From positions 558,001 through 622,000 of the forward strand of contig NZ_CAXUQH020000001.1 in NCBI RefSeq assembly GCF_964253085.1: DNA of 64,000 nucleotides, read 5' to 3'. The DNA is from Paenibacillus_E sp964253085 (lineage in GTDB: Bacteria; Bacillota; Bacilli; Paenibacillales; NBRC-103111). Made by a program: the position numbers and the translations under genes. Under the pieces are notes generated by a model. It ran no database searches, was not told where the DNA came from, and worked only from the letters and a program-made list of their open reading frames with translations. Positions 42,959 to 51,791 of the stretch are shown in pieces. Each line of letters begins with the position of its first letter. Positions within the stretch are counted from its first letter, which is position 1.

Positions 42959-44305
42959 TTAGCGGGTTTTCATGACTTTGAAAGCGCGATCTGCCGACTC
43001 TAGCGTTTGGGCAATATCGTCATCGGTGTGAGCGATGGTCATGAACCAAGCTTCGTATTTTGAAGGGGCAAGATTGATGCCTTGCTCGAGCATAAGTCGG
43101 AAGAAATCAGCAAAGCGTTCGCCATCGGTATCTTGCGCTTCTTCATAGTTGGTGATGGGATGATTACAAAAATGGGTTGAGAAGGCGCCGCCGATGCGGT
43201 TCAGCGTCAAGGCGATGCCATGGCGGGCGGCGGATTCGGCGATGCCTTGTGCAAGGCGTGTACCAAGCTGTTCGAGCTTGGTGTAAACACCTGGCTGCTG
43301 GAGCACCTCCAAGCAGGCGATACCGGCCGAGATGGAGGCGGGGTTCCCCGCCATCGTGCCGGCTTGATAAGCAGGTCCGAGCGGCGCGACCTGCTCCATC
43401 ACTTCCTTGCGGCCCCCGTAGGCCCCGATCGGCAGCCCGCCGCCGATCACTTTGCCTAGGGCCGTCAGGTCCGGCTCGACGGCGGCGAAGCGCGCCGCCG
43501 CCTCGGTAGGGCCCCCCTCTAGAATAGGGAGGCCATCATAGGTCTGTGCCGATCCGTAATGGAATCGGAACGCTGTGATGACCTCGTCGTAGATGACGAG
43601 GGCGCCGTGCTTGCGAGCAGCTGCGCAGAGCTTCTCAAGGTAACCGGCATGGGGCATGACCATGCCGAAGTTGCCGACGATGGGCTCGACCATCACCGCG
43701 GCAATGTCTTCACCCCAGCGCGCAAGCGCGGCTTCGAGTGCCGGTATGTCATTGAACGGCACGGTGATGACCTCTTGCGCGATGCTCGCTGGCACGCCAG
43801 CGCTGTCCGGTGTGCCTAGGGTGGACGGCCCGGAACCGGCCGCCACCAGCACGAGATCCGAGTGGCCGTGGTAGCACCCGGCGAACTTAATGATCTTGGT
43901 GCGCTTCGTGAACGCGCGCGCCACGCGAATCGTCGTCATCACGGCCTCGGTGCCGGAGTTGACGAAGCGCACTTTGTCGAGCGAGGGAATCGCCGACTTC
44001 AGCATCTTGGCGAACTCGATCTCGAGTTCGGTCGGGGTGCCGTACAGCGTGCCGTTCTGTGCGGCGCGTATAATCGCTTCCGTCACGTGCGGATGCGCGT
44101 GACCGGTAATGATCGGGCCATAGGCGGCGAGGTAGTCAATGAAGCGATTCCCGTCTACGTCCCAGAAGTGTGCGCCTTGCGCACGCTTCATGAAGACGGG
44201 CGCGCCGCCGCCAACGGCTTTGAATGAGCGGGAAGGGGAGTTGACTCCGCCGACGATGTGTTGCAGTGCTTCTTGATAGAGGAGCTCGGATTGCTTGCGT
44301 TCCAT
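42959..44305 (-). CDS. hemL: Glutamate-1-semialdehyde 2,1-aminomutase
   Basis: PLP enzyme forming 5-aminolevulinate in the C5 haem pathway. The 448 residues show GGVNSPSRSFKAVGG, FVNSGTEAVMTTIRVAR, KFAGCYHGHSD, the Asp of IYDEVITAFRF and the PLP lysine in ALGKVIGGGLPIGAYGG. The other hem genes are not nearby, and many Bacillales carry a second, lone copy of this gene (gsaB type); this could be that copy. Much of the gene (about 43180-44230) is strongly G+C rich. ATG lies at 44305; upstream ribosome-binding site GGAATGA-like is weak. Confidence 0.93.
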   Translation of the reverse strand: MERKQSELLYQEALQHIVGGVNSPSRSFKAVGGGAPVFMKRAQGAHFWDVDGNRFIDYLAAYGPIITGHAHPHVTEAIIRAAQNGTLYGTPTELEIEFAKMLKSAIPSLDKVRFVNSGTEAVMTTIRVARAFTKRTKIIKFAGCYHGHSDLVLVAAGSGPSTLGTPDSAGVPASIAQEVITVPFNDIPALEAALARWGEDIAAVMVEPIVGNFGMVMPHAGYLEKLCAAARKHGALVIYDEVITAFRFHYGSAQTYDGLPILEGGPTEAAARFAAVEPDLTALGKVIGGGLPIGAYGGRKEVMEQVAPLGPAYQAGTMAGNPASISAGIACLEVLQQPGVYTKLEQLGTRLAQGIAESAARHGIALTLNRIGGAFSTHFCNHPITNYEEAQDTDGERFADFFRLMLEQGINLAPSKYEAWFMTIAHTDDDIAQTLESADRAFKVMKTR

Positions 44306-44435
44306 GACGATATCATTCCTTTATATGTAGTAGTTGTTGTATTCATTAAGTAGCAAACTTGCGCGAAGTGAAGGGGTACGAGGGTACGCTTCGTCGGGAA
44401 ATTCATGAGCGCAACTCGATGCGAATGATCGCTCA

Positions 44436-44468
44436 TACAAAAAATAAGAGTGGATACCCACTCTTATT
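44436..44468 (-). terminator. Terminator of the LCP gene
   Basis: Perfect 11-bp stem AATAAGAGTGG/CCACTCTTATT with a 4-nt loop, followed on the minus strand by six T. Confidence 0.9.
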
Positions 44469-44517
44469 ATCCGTTTTTCATGCTATGCATGCTGTAATGT
44501 GCATCCTGTTCATGTTT

Positions 44518-45561
44518 CTATTTCACGGTTTTCCCAGTCACCTTCGGCGTTGGGGAAGGTGATGGCTTGGTTGGCCCTGTATCCGCTTCAGCCGTACCCG
44601 CAAAAAGGTCTTTCATATACTTTTGAAGCTTCACTTTATCCGCAGTGATAACGGAAGCGCCGCGGATCGTTTTCTCCATCAGTAAGTCCGAAGGTGGGAG
44701 CTGCGAAGTGACTATACCGTCAGCTTTGGCTTCATAGCCAAGGCTTCCGAGCTTGAGCATGTCCGTTACGCTAAGATTCGTATCAATATACGGATCAATC
44801 GCATTCAGAATGCGCGGGAGCTTGATCAGCGATGAAGTGGATTGCATTTTCGCCGCAACAGCTGTCAGGAACTTTCTTTGCCTCTCCGTTCGGGAGAAGT
44901 CGGACAACGCATCATGGCGGAATCGCACATATTGCAAGGCTGTTTTGCCATCTAGATGCTGCTGCCCTTTTTTCAAATTAATGTCATACACATGATCATC
45001 TTCGGAGTCGGAATATTTCATATCCTTCTCGACATCAATGTCTATCCCGCCGACAGCATCAATAAGCGCGATGAAGCCTTTGAAATCGGTGTACACATAA
45101 TATTGAACGGGAATGCCAAGCAGATCACTGACGGTTTTCATGGCCAAATTAGGACCGCCTGTCGTAATCGCTGTATTAATCCGATCTTCGCCTTCGCCGG
45201 GGATTTTCACGTAGGTGTCCCGTAGAATTGAGAATAGATGAGCCTTCTTCGTGACTGGATCGATGGAGGCTAGCATAATACTGTCTGATCTTGGTAACTC
45301 ATTCTTCACCATGCCACGAGAATCGCCGCCTAACAGCAAAATATTCACCCGCTGCTTGCTTTCCCATTTTGGTGGTGTGTATTTATCTGGATCCTTCAAG
45401 TTGTTAGGAATTAAGCTTGTGCCCGCACTGCCTTTCCCATCATTACTGTCTGATTTATGAGAGATATTATTAGCGAAACTGTAGAAGGCGTAAGAATAAT
45501 AGCCGGCGACCACCAAAAGAAGCATAACGATTAGGAGCATGGTCCGTTTAAAGATTTTCAT
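44518..45561 (-). CDS. LytR-CpsA-Psr family cell wall glycopolymer transferase
   Basis: Membrane enzyme that attaches teichoic acid or another glycopolymer to peptidoglycan. The 347 residues begin with a short cytoplasmic part and one membrane helix (LLIVMLLLVVAGYYSYAFY). The LCP domain follows, with the conserved LLLGGDSRG, RSDSIMLASID, LRDTYVKIPGEGEDRINTA, YVRFRHDALSDFSRTERQRKFL, in which the Arg/Asp residues bind the polyprenyl pyrophosphate and Mg. The last 25 residues are Pro/Thr rich. ATG at 45561 follows GAGAGGAG; the upstream in-frame extension lacks any such site. Confidence 0.93.
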   Translation of the reverse strand: MKIFKRTMLLIVMLLLVVAGYYSYAFYSFANNISHKSDSNDGKGSAGTSLIPNNLKDPDKYTPPKWESKQRVNILLLGGDSRGMVKNELPRSDSIMLASIDPVTKKAHLFSILRDTYVKIPGEGEDRINTAITTGGPNLAMKTVSDLLGIPVQYYVYTDFKGFIALIDAVGGIDIDVEKDMKYSDSEDDHVYDINLKKGQQHLDGKTALQYVRFRHDALSDFSRTERQRKFLTAVAAKMQSTSSLIKLPRILNAIDPYIDTNLSVTDMLKLGSLGYEAKADGIVTSQLPPSDLLMEKTIRGASVITADKVKLQKYMKDLFAGTAEADTGPTKPSPSPTPKVTGKTVK

Positions 45562-45793
45562 ACTATGTAAGCTCCTCTCCAAGGTAAAATTTAGCGTTGA
45601 TTTAAAGGCAAATACGATGCCTGCTAATCTGTACTTTTTTTTCTTACAGAATTGGGGTATCATGAGCTTGTTGTACTTTTGTATGAAACGTCATTATGAT
45701 CCATATTATAGATGCTACGAAACTTCGATAGCAAGTTATGACGAATGTTGCCGTAATATGTAACCGAGACGACGAAGTCAGGGGGGAAGATGC

Positions 45794-46846
45794 ATGTTAG
45801 CCATAGATGTTCAAATGCTGCGCAAAGAATTTCAAGTTCAGCAAAGCCGCGGTGGCCTCAAGGGTGCCGTGCAAGATTTGTTTAAACGTGAGTATAAGCA
45901 AATTACAGCCGTGAAGGACATAAGTTTTCAGATTCCGAAAGGCGAAATTTGTGGATATATCGGTGAAAATGGGGCTGGGAAATCGACGACGATCAAAATG
46001 TTGACGGGTATTCTCGTACCTACGTCTGGTCACATCAAAGTGAATGGCTATGTGCCATTCAAAGAGCGGGAGAAATTCGTCGCTGGTATCGGTGTTGTTT
46101 TCGGTCAGCGCAGCCAGCTCTGGTGGGACATTGGCGTGGTGGAGTCATTCCAACTGTTGAAAAAGGTGTACCGTGTGTCCGAAGCCGATTACAAGAAACG
46201 CCTCGACGAGCTCGTCGACCGTTTGCAGCTATCGGACCTTCTATCACGACCTGTCCGTAAGCTAAGTTTGGGTCAGCGGATGCGTTGTGAATTAGCGGCT
46301 TCATTGCTGCATAATCCTGAAATCTTATTTCTGGATGAGCCAACCATAGGCCTTGATATTGTCGTTAAAACAGAGATCCGCGAATTTCTGAAGTCTCTCA
46401 ATCAGCGGTATGAGACGACAATTCTGCTGACAACGCATGATCTGCAGGACATCGAAGCGCTGTGCTCCCGTGTTATTATGCTAGATGACGGCCGAATTAT
46501 TTATGATGGCGGTCTGGAAGAATTGAAAGCGAGATGGGGCAAAGGAAAAGAAGTTGTGCTGCAGTTCGAGCAGCCAACAACATTAGCGCGACTTCAAGAG
46601 CTGACCCTTGGTTTAGATGTAGCTTGGCAGCTTGAGAATGAACTATCCGCTAAAGTGTTCATCCCTTACGAAAGAGCGAATATCTCGGAGGTGTTAAGCC
46701 GCGTTGTTGGCGTCCTGCAAATCCAAGATATCAAGATTAATGAAACGAATACGGATGATATTGTGCGTGAAATTTATAAATCAGGATCGGCCGAAGTGAA
46801 ACGTTTGGAGATTGATCAGCCAGAGGGAGTTACGACCCATGCATAG
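45794..46846 (+). CDS. ABC-2 type transporter ATP-binding protein
   Basis: ATPase of an exporter whose two permeases follow. The 350 residues have Walker A GENGAGKST, signature KLSLGQRMR, Walker B ILFLDEPTIGLD and the H-loop TTHDLQDIE, plus a C-terminal extension of about 100 residues as in the daunorubicin-exporter type. The R-S-Q-L-W-W-D segment before the signature is common to this subgroup. The substrate is unknown; lipids, antibiotics or polymers are possible. ATG follows GGGGGGAAG. It overlaps the first permease gene by 8 bp. Confidence 0.93.
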   Translation: MLAIDVQMLRKEFQVQQSRGGLKGAVQDLFKREYKQITAVKDISFQIPKGEICGYIGENGAGKSTTIKMLTGILVPTSGHIKVNGYVPFKEREKFVAGIGVVFGQRSQLWWDIGVVESFQLLKKVYRVSEADYKKRLDELVDRLQLSDLLSRPVRKLSLGQRMRCELAASLLHNPEILFLDEPTIGLDIVVKTEIREFLKSLNQRYETTILLTTHDLQDIEALCSRVIMLDDGRIIYDGGLEELKARWGKGKEVVLQFEQPTTLARLQELTLGLDVAWQLENELSAKVFIPYERANISEVLSRVVGVLQIQDIKINETNTDDIVREIYKSGSAEVKRLEIDQPEGVTTHA

Positions 46847-47633
46847 AGCTTATATAGAAGTTATACGCATGCGGTTTCTCATGATGCTCGCTTATCGGGT
46901 GAATTATTACAGCGGAATCCTGATCTATGCGCTTAATATTGGCTCGTACTACTTCGTCTACAAAGCGATTTACGGCGACCAAGCTGTCATCGGTGGTCTT
47001 ACCCTGGGTCAAATGACAACCTATGTGGCGATTTCCTGGATGGGCCGCGCTTTCTATTTTAATAACCTAGATCGTGAGATTGCTAACGAGATTCGGGATG
47101 GCAGTGTCGCGATTCAATTCATCCGGCCCTACAATTATATTTTTGTGAAAATGATGCAAGGTTTGGGCGAAGGGGTATTCCGTCTTCTACTTTTCACGAC
47201 ACCCGGTATGATCTTGATCTGGCTGCTACTCCCGATTCAGTTCCCAACGGATCCGAGCTTGTGGGTCATCTACTTAGTGATGCTGTTCTTCAGCTTTCTG
47301 ATTAATACGCAGTTGAATATCATTACGGGTTTGTTTGCCTTTTTCCTCGAAAATAATGAAGGCCTTATGCGCATGAAGCGCGTAGCGGTTGATCTTTTTT
47401 CAGGACTCATTATTCCGATTTCCTTTTTCCCGGGATGGTCCAAGTCGATTCTCGAGTGGCTGCCCTTTCAGGCGATCACTTATTTACCCAGCGCAGTGTT
47501 TACCGGGAAAATTACGGGCAACGCCATACTCCAAAACTTTGGCGTACAAGTACTCTGGTTCCTGCTCCTTATTATTCCGATCTATGTGCTGTGGGTAAAA
47601 TCCAAAACACGTCTATTCGTACAGGGAGGGTAA
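46839..47633 (+). CDS. ABC-2 family permease, first subunit (DUF990/ABC2_membrane_6)
   Basis: A 264-residue membrane protein with six predicted helices, including VNYYSGILIYALNIGSYYFVY and LLLFTTPGMILIWLLLP. It carries the DREIANEIRDGSVAIQFIRPYNY segment, which in this family marks the cytoplasmic coupling region (a similar phrase occurs in the second permease). It starts inside the end of the ATPase gene. The ATP-binding protein plus two permeases is the normal layout of this exporter class; a heterodimeric channel is inferred. Confidence 0.88.
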   Translation: MHRAYIEVIRMRFLMMLAYRVNYYSGILIYALNIGSYYFVYKAIYGDQAVIGGLTLGQMTTYVAISWMGRAFYFNNLDREIANEIRDGSVAIQFIRPYNYIFVKMMQGLGEGVFRLLLFTTPGMILIWLLLPIQFPTDPSLWVIYLVMLFFSFLINTQLNIITGLFAFFLENNEGLMRMKRVAVDLFSGLIIPISFFPGWSKSILEWLPFQAITYLPSAVFTGKITGNAILQNFGVQVLWFLLLIIPIYVLWVKSKTRLFVQGG

Positions 47634-47636
47634 CGC

Positions 47637-48422
47637 ATGTTCTATATCACCCTCGTTTTCGACTATTTCAAAAACTACATGAAAACAAGGCTCACCTACC
47701 GATCCGATTTTTGGATTGAAGTGCTGTCCGACTTGTTGTTCAATGGGTTGAATCTATTCTTCATTCTTGTCGTCTTTCTGCAAACGCAATCGCTTGGCGG
47801 CTGGAATCAAGAACAAATTTTGTTCATCTACGGTTATTTTATGATCCCATATGGCATATTTATTTCCTTTTTTAATCTGTGGGGCTTTAGCGAGCGCTAC
47901 ATTGTCAAAGGGGAAATGGATCGTATCCTAACGCGGCCAGCTTATAATCTATGGCAGCTTATGCTCGAAAATCTCGATCCGGCTTCCATGTTCAGTGCAT
48001 TGGCAGGTTTGGTCGTTATGATCTACTCCTGGGTGCAGCTGGATCTGCCGTTCCACTGGCATGATCCGCTGATCTTCATCGTCATGGTGGTGGGCTCGAT
48101 CCTCATTTATGCAGGAGTGTACATCTCGCTGACTTCATTAGCCTTCTTCTCCGATGCGCCAACAGGCATCTTGCCGTTGATTTGGAACATTCAGAACTAT
48201 GGCCGTTATCCAGCGACGATTTATAATAAACTGCTCAGAAGTATTCTGACGTGGATACTCCCGTTTGCGTTCGTTGGCTTCTATCCGGCTGCCTATTTCA
48301 TTGATCCGGAGAACTGGAAGTGGTTCGCTCTTCTAACCCCTGTGGTGGGCATCGCGTTTAGTGCGCTGGGCATCACGGTGTGGAATATTGGCGTGAAGCG
48401 TTATCGCGGCGCAGGTTCATAA
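47637..48422 (+). CDS. ABC-2 family permease, second subunit
   Basis: A 261-residue membrane protein with six predicted helices. It shares the family phrase IVKGEMDRILTRPAYNLWQLML with the first permease (EIRDGSVAIQFIRPYNY) and the aromatic PIPxxWxP-like C-terminal part (LLRSILTWILPFAFVGFYPAAYF). The ATG follows AGGGAGGG and starts 3 bp after the first permease. A strong terminator closes the three-gene operon. Confidence 0.88.
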   Translation: MFYITLVFDYFKNYMKTRLTYRSDFWIEVLSDLLFNGLNLFFILVVFLQTQSLGGWNQEQILFIYGYFMIPYGIFISFFNLWGFSERYIVKGEMDRILTRPAYNLWQLMLENLDPASMFSALAGLVVMIYSWVQLDLPFHWHDPLIFIVMVVGSILIYAGVYISLTSLAFFSDAPTGILPLIWNIQNYGRYPATIYNKLLRSILTWILPFAFVGFYPAAYFIDPENWKWFALLTPVVGIAFSALGITVWNIGVKRYRGAGS

Positions 48423-48433
48423 CTCAAATCAAA

Positions 48434-48474
48434 AGGCCGTCCTACAAGGTGAATAACCTTGTGGGACGGCCTTA
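48434..48474. terminator. Terminator of the ABC-2 operon and the convergent YheC/D gene
   Basis: Long stem AAGGCCGTCC-T-ACAAGGT / AACCTTGT-G-GGACGGCCTT with a 4-nt loop and T-rich sequence on both sides. Confidence 0.85.
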
Positions 48475-48509
48475 TTTCATTAATCTGAGTATGAACCTTG
48501 AACAAAACA

Positions 48510-49400
48510 TCATTCATTCTCAGAAGGAAGTTCTGAAATAGGTTCGGAAGGAGGTTCTGCGTTCGGGAGCGACTGCTCGATAGGCTGCTCAATAGAAGCG
48601 GTCGAAAAGTGCCGCTTAGGCGCCTTCTTCGCCTTAGAGCAGGTCAGGTCATATTTTCGACCATTGGCTCTGCCGAATTGGACGATTTTGCGGATGATTG
48701 TTTTGTCCGCCAGCTTGGTAAAGGGGCAGGGATCGGGTCGCGTGTTGACCTCGAGGATCCATGGCTTCAGCCGATGATCGACGGCAATATCGATGCCGAG
48801 CTCATTCATGGCAGGATAGGTGCGTCCTAATTGAGCTGAGGTCAAATAGGCAATTTTATCCATTTTAAACATAAGAATAGATGTGGCTTCAACGCCGAAT
48901 CGGGGTTCCAAGAGGTCACAGGGACTGTAGATGGTGCCTCCTTGACTGCCATTAGTAACGGCCTTCTGTGGATGGGCAACTCGGGCTGCCGTACCCGTAC
49001 ATACCCATTTCCCCGAAGGGCTGCGCTGAATCATGACACGGAAGTCGTAGGGATTGCCCTCGTGCGTCAGTACATGAATACCTTTCTGAATGAGATAACG
49101 TTTGGTTCCGCAGCGGTGTTTAAGGGATTGATACATTTTCTCAAATGTCGGAAAACGGTAGATGTTTACCCCACTCTGATAGCGGTAAGTTCGACCACGT
49201 TTCTCAACGCGAATAACGCCTATTCCGAGCGAACCGATGTCGGGTTTAACATAGAGCATACCGTGCTGGGCGAGCATGGCAGATAGTCTATTGCGATTAA
49301 AAGGATGCGTAGTGGGCATGTGCTGGCGCAGCTTTACATTCCGAAGCATGACGCGTGTTTTAATCCATTTGCTTGAAACGGCCTTTAGTGAACTTGTCAT
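48510..49400 (-). CDS. YheC/YheD family ATP-grasp protein
   Basis: Member of the ATP-grasp family first described as endospore coat-associated YheC and YheD. The 296 residues contain the ATP-grasp pattern: YVKPDIGSLGIGVIRVEK, RYLIQKGIHVL, FDFRVMIQR-like YDFRVMIQRS, and the metal-binding end WILEVNTRPDP. It would catalyse ATP-dependent ligation of a carboxylate to an amine or thiol; substrate unknown. Shorter than Bacillus YheC and YheD. It is divergent from the adenylation/SbnA/SbnB genes with a 200-bp gap, which raises the question of a shared product. ATG follows GAGAGGA. Confidence 0.85.
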   Translation of the reverse strand: MTSSLKAVSSKWIKTRVMLRNVKLRQHMPTTHPFNRNRLSAMLAQHGMLYVKPDIGSLGIGVIRVEKRGRTYRYQSGVNIYRFPTFEKMYQSLKHRCGTKRYLIQKGIHVLTHEGNPYDFRVMIQRSPSGKWVCTGTAARVAHPQKAVTNGSQGGTIYSPCDLLEPRFGVEATSILMFKMDKIAYLTSAQLGRTYPAMNELGIDIAVDHRLKPWILEVNTRPDPCPFTKLADKTIIRKIVQFGRANGRKYDLTCSKAKKAPKRHFSTASIEQPIEQSLPNAEPPSEPISELPSENE

Positions 49401-49600
49401 GGTGACGATCCTCTCTCTACCGAGTACGGCGTATCATTATTTCAATATGATATGAGCGACACGGAAGGCGGGTGAACAGGGAAATGATTTAGGAAATTAG
49501 GAAAATAGAACGATGGGCAGGAAGGGCGCATAGAATATGTAGTCAGGTGGATTTGGTGAACAGGTTCAGTTATAGAGCTGAGAGGAGGAGCCGCACGTCT

Positions 49601-50794
49601 ATGCGCATAGAGGAAGTTACACAAAGGATGAAGCGGCAATTTCCCTGGCTGCTGCCAGGACACGAGCTGGAAGAGCTCGCTGCACTACCGCTAGTGTCAG
49701 CTGGAATGTTGGAATCGCATTACTACACGGATACCAACCCGTTTCTACAACATGAGGAAATGAATCGTTATCAAACATCAGGTACGAGTTCGAAGCGGCG
49801 TAAGACCATTTTTTATTCCCGATCCGACGAAGAAGCTTATCTGCGAATTAAACTGGACGTTTTCCGAACCATTCTGAAAGGCACTTGTTACCGAACTGCG
49901 ATGGCAGACATGGGTACAGGGCATGCGGAGGCAACGGCCGTCGAGGTATTTCGCGAGCTCGGAATGGCGGTGGAATCGGTATCCTTTCGACTTCCGATCG
50001 AGCAGCATATTGAACGGCTTCAAAGCTTTAGACCTGAAGTGCTGTATACGATGCCGTCCATTTTGGATCGGATTTTGCAGGCGTCGGAGGATCCTGCCCA
50101 CTATGGCATCCAGCATGTCATTCTAGTTGGGGAGATTGCTTCGCCAGGCTGGAGACAACGCATAGCCGAAAGACTGGGGATAGCTGAAACGCAGGTCACC
50201 GATACGTACGGATCTATCGAGATTGGGACCATTGCCTACTTTTCACACGATCATGGTAGGTATTTGTTTGCAGAGGGCATCATGGCAGAGGGTGTCAAAG
50301 CGGAGCTGTTAGATGCCGATATGGAGCCGCTGCCAGATGAGCTAGAGCAAGTGTTGGTCCTCACCTCAACCGTAAGGGACTCCTTCCCAGCGCTGCGCTA
50401 TGTCACTTACGATGTCGTACGTGATTTGAAAGTTATTGATGTGGACGGCGTTCCCACGCAGAGCTTTCAGAGTATTGTAAAGCGCATTGGACCCGACCTG
50501 AAGCACGGGGAGAAAATCAGTATCTATGACATCGAGGATGTCGTCTATCGTCATCTGCGTGAAGCAAGCGTGCGTGTACAGGTGAGTGGCAATGCATTAA
50601 CGGTCTATGTCTACAGTGCGCTGGCAACACCAGCTGTTCTGAACAGTATTCGTACGGATGTGGAGAGCTGGATTCCAGCTATCGGCATGATGATTAAGGC
50701 TAAACTTTTGGATGGAATCCAAGTTATCGGGGGCACCTTTGAGGATTCACAAAACCGCACCTCCGTGAAAAATAAAAAGATTTTTTACACGTAA
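49601..50794 (+). CDS. Adenylate-forming enzyme, phenylacetate-CoA ligase-like
   Basis: A 397-residue member of the ANL (acyl/aryl-AMP forming) superfamily resembling PaaK-like proteins. Visible are the P-loop-like RYQTSGTSSKRRKTIFY, the VTDTYGSIEIGTIAY motif (A5, AMP binding) and GVKAELLDADMEPLPDELEQVLVLTS. C-terminal residues NRTSVKNKKIF may hold the catalytic lysine. It should activate a carboxylic acid with ATP. Directly followed by sbnA and sbnB homologues (14 bp gap), so the acid or acceptor is likely linked to 2,3-diaminopropionate. ATG at 49601 has GAGAGGAGGAG ten nt upstream; an earlier in-frame start lacks a site. Confidence 0.8.
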   Translation: MRIEEVTQRMKRQFPWLLPGHELEELAALPLVSAGMLESHYYTDTNPFLQHEEMNRYQTSGTSSKRRKTIFYSRSDEEAYLRIKLDVFRTILKGTCYRTAMADMGTGHAEATAVEVFRELGMAVESVSFRLPIEQHIERLQSFRPEVLYTMPSILDRILQASEDPAHYGIQHVILVGEIASPGWRQRIAERLGIAETQVTDTYGSIEIGTIAYFSHDHGRYLFAEGIMAEGVKAELLDADMEPLPDELEQVLVLTSTVRDSFPALRYVTYDVVRDLKVIDVDGVPTQSFQSIVKRIGPDLKHGEKISIYDIEDVVYRHLREASVRVQVSGNALTVYVYSALATPAVLNSIRTDVESWIPAIGMMIKAKLLDGIQVIGGTFEDSQNRTSVKNKKIFYT

Positions 50795-50808
50795 AGGAGG
50801 GGAAGCGA

Positions 50809-51774
50809 ATGGAGCTTGAAGGAGGAATTGTCCGTGCGATCGGACATACGCCCCTGATTCGGCTGTCGCGTTTGTTTAAGGATCAACCCTTTGAGGTTTA
50901 TGGCAAAATGGAGTGGATGAACCCTGGCGGCAGCGCGAAGGATCGGCCAGCATTGTTCATGCTGCGGGAGGCGATCCGCCGTGGTGAGGTTACGAGCGAG
51001 AGTGTCATCGTGGAGTCTAGCTCAGGCAACCTCGCGATCAGTCTGGCTCAGCTCTGTCGATATCTCGGGCTGCGATTCATCTGTGTTGTTGATCCTCGTA
51101 CGACGCAGCAGCATTTGCAAATCATCCGCAGCTTCCACGGGGAAATCGACCTCGTTTCCGTACCGGATGAGGCGACGGGGGAGTTTCTACCAGCTCGCAT
51201 TAAGCGAGTAGCGGAGCTGGTGAGTCAAATCCCGAATGCCTACTGGACGAATCAGTATGGAAGTCCAGACAATGCGTTGGCTCATAGCGAGACAACGATG
51301 CGGGAAATTGGCGAGCAGTTAGGTGCGGTTGACTATTTATTTTGCGGCGTCAGCTCATGTGGAACGATTCGAGGCTGCATGGAGTACATTCGCAGTCGCG
51401 GATGGTCGACACAGATCGTGGCGGTAGATGCCGAAGGCAGTGTTATTTTTGGCGGGGAAAAAGGTTCGAGAAAATTCCCTGGACTAGGCGCAGGTATCAC
51501 ACCAGGCTTACACCGGCATGATGTTGCGGATAAGGTTATTTACGTATCCGACAAGGAGTGTGTGGAGGGCTGTCGTGCCTTAGTGCGTGAAGAAGCCATA
51601 CTAGCGGGTGCTTCTTCCGGAGGCGTTATTTCGGCAATACGACGAATGAGCGGAATGATTCCCTCAGGAGCCGTTGTTGCGGCGATTTTGCCGGACCGTG
51701 GTGAACGGTATTTGAATACGGTGTATAGCGATGAATGGGTAGGGCGTGAAATAGGGTATACACCGAGTAACTAG
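50809..51774 (+). CDS. sbnA: SbnA-like 2,3-diaminopropionate biosynthesis protein (cysteine synthase fold)
   Basis: PLP enzyme of 321 residues. In staphylococci SbnA condenses O-phosphoserine with glutamate to N-(1-amino-1-carboxy-2-ethyl)glutamate. Markers: IGHTPLIRLSRLF, the PLP lysine in MNPGGSAKDRPA, SSSGNLAISLAQLCRYLGL, and the phosphate cup CGVSSCGTIRGC, all characteristic of SbnA rather than CysK (which has SSGNTGI and GTGGT). Strong AAAGGAGGGG precedes the ATG. It is followed 17 bp later by sbnB. The substrate assignment rests on motif and on the SbnB partner. Confidence 0.9.
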   Translation: MELEGGIVRAIGHTPLIRLSRLFKDQPFEVYGKMEWMNPGGSAKDRPALFMLREAIRRGEVTSESVIVESSSGNLAISLAQLCRYLGLRFICVVDPRTTQQHLQIIRSFHGEIDLVSVPDEATGEFLPARIKRVAELVSQIPNAYWTNQYGSPDNALAHSETTMREIGEQLGAVDYLFCGVSSCGTIRGCMEYIRSRGWSTQIVAVDAEGSVIFGGEKGSRKFPGLGAGITPGLHRHDVADKVIYVSDKECVEGCRALVREEAILAGASSGGVISAIRRMSGMIPSGAVVAAILPDRGERYLNTVYSDEWVGREIGYTPSN

Positions 51775-51791
51775 CATGGGAGACTTGCGGG

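Noticed and set aside
43177..44227. Several open frames on the plus strand opposite hemL
   Set aside because: They lie in the G+C-rich part of hemL, where long antisense frames arise by codon composition, and none has a ribosome-binding site or protein-like sequence.
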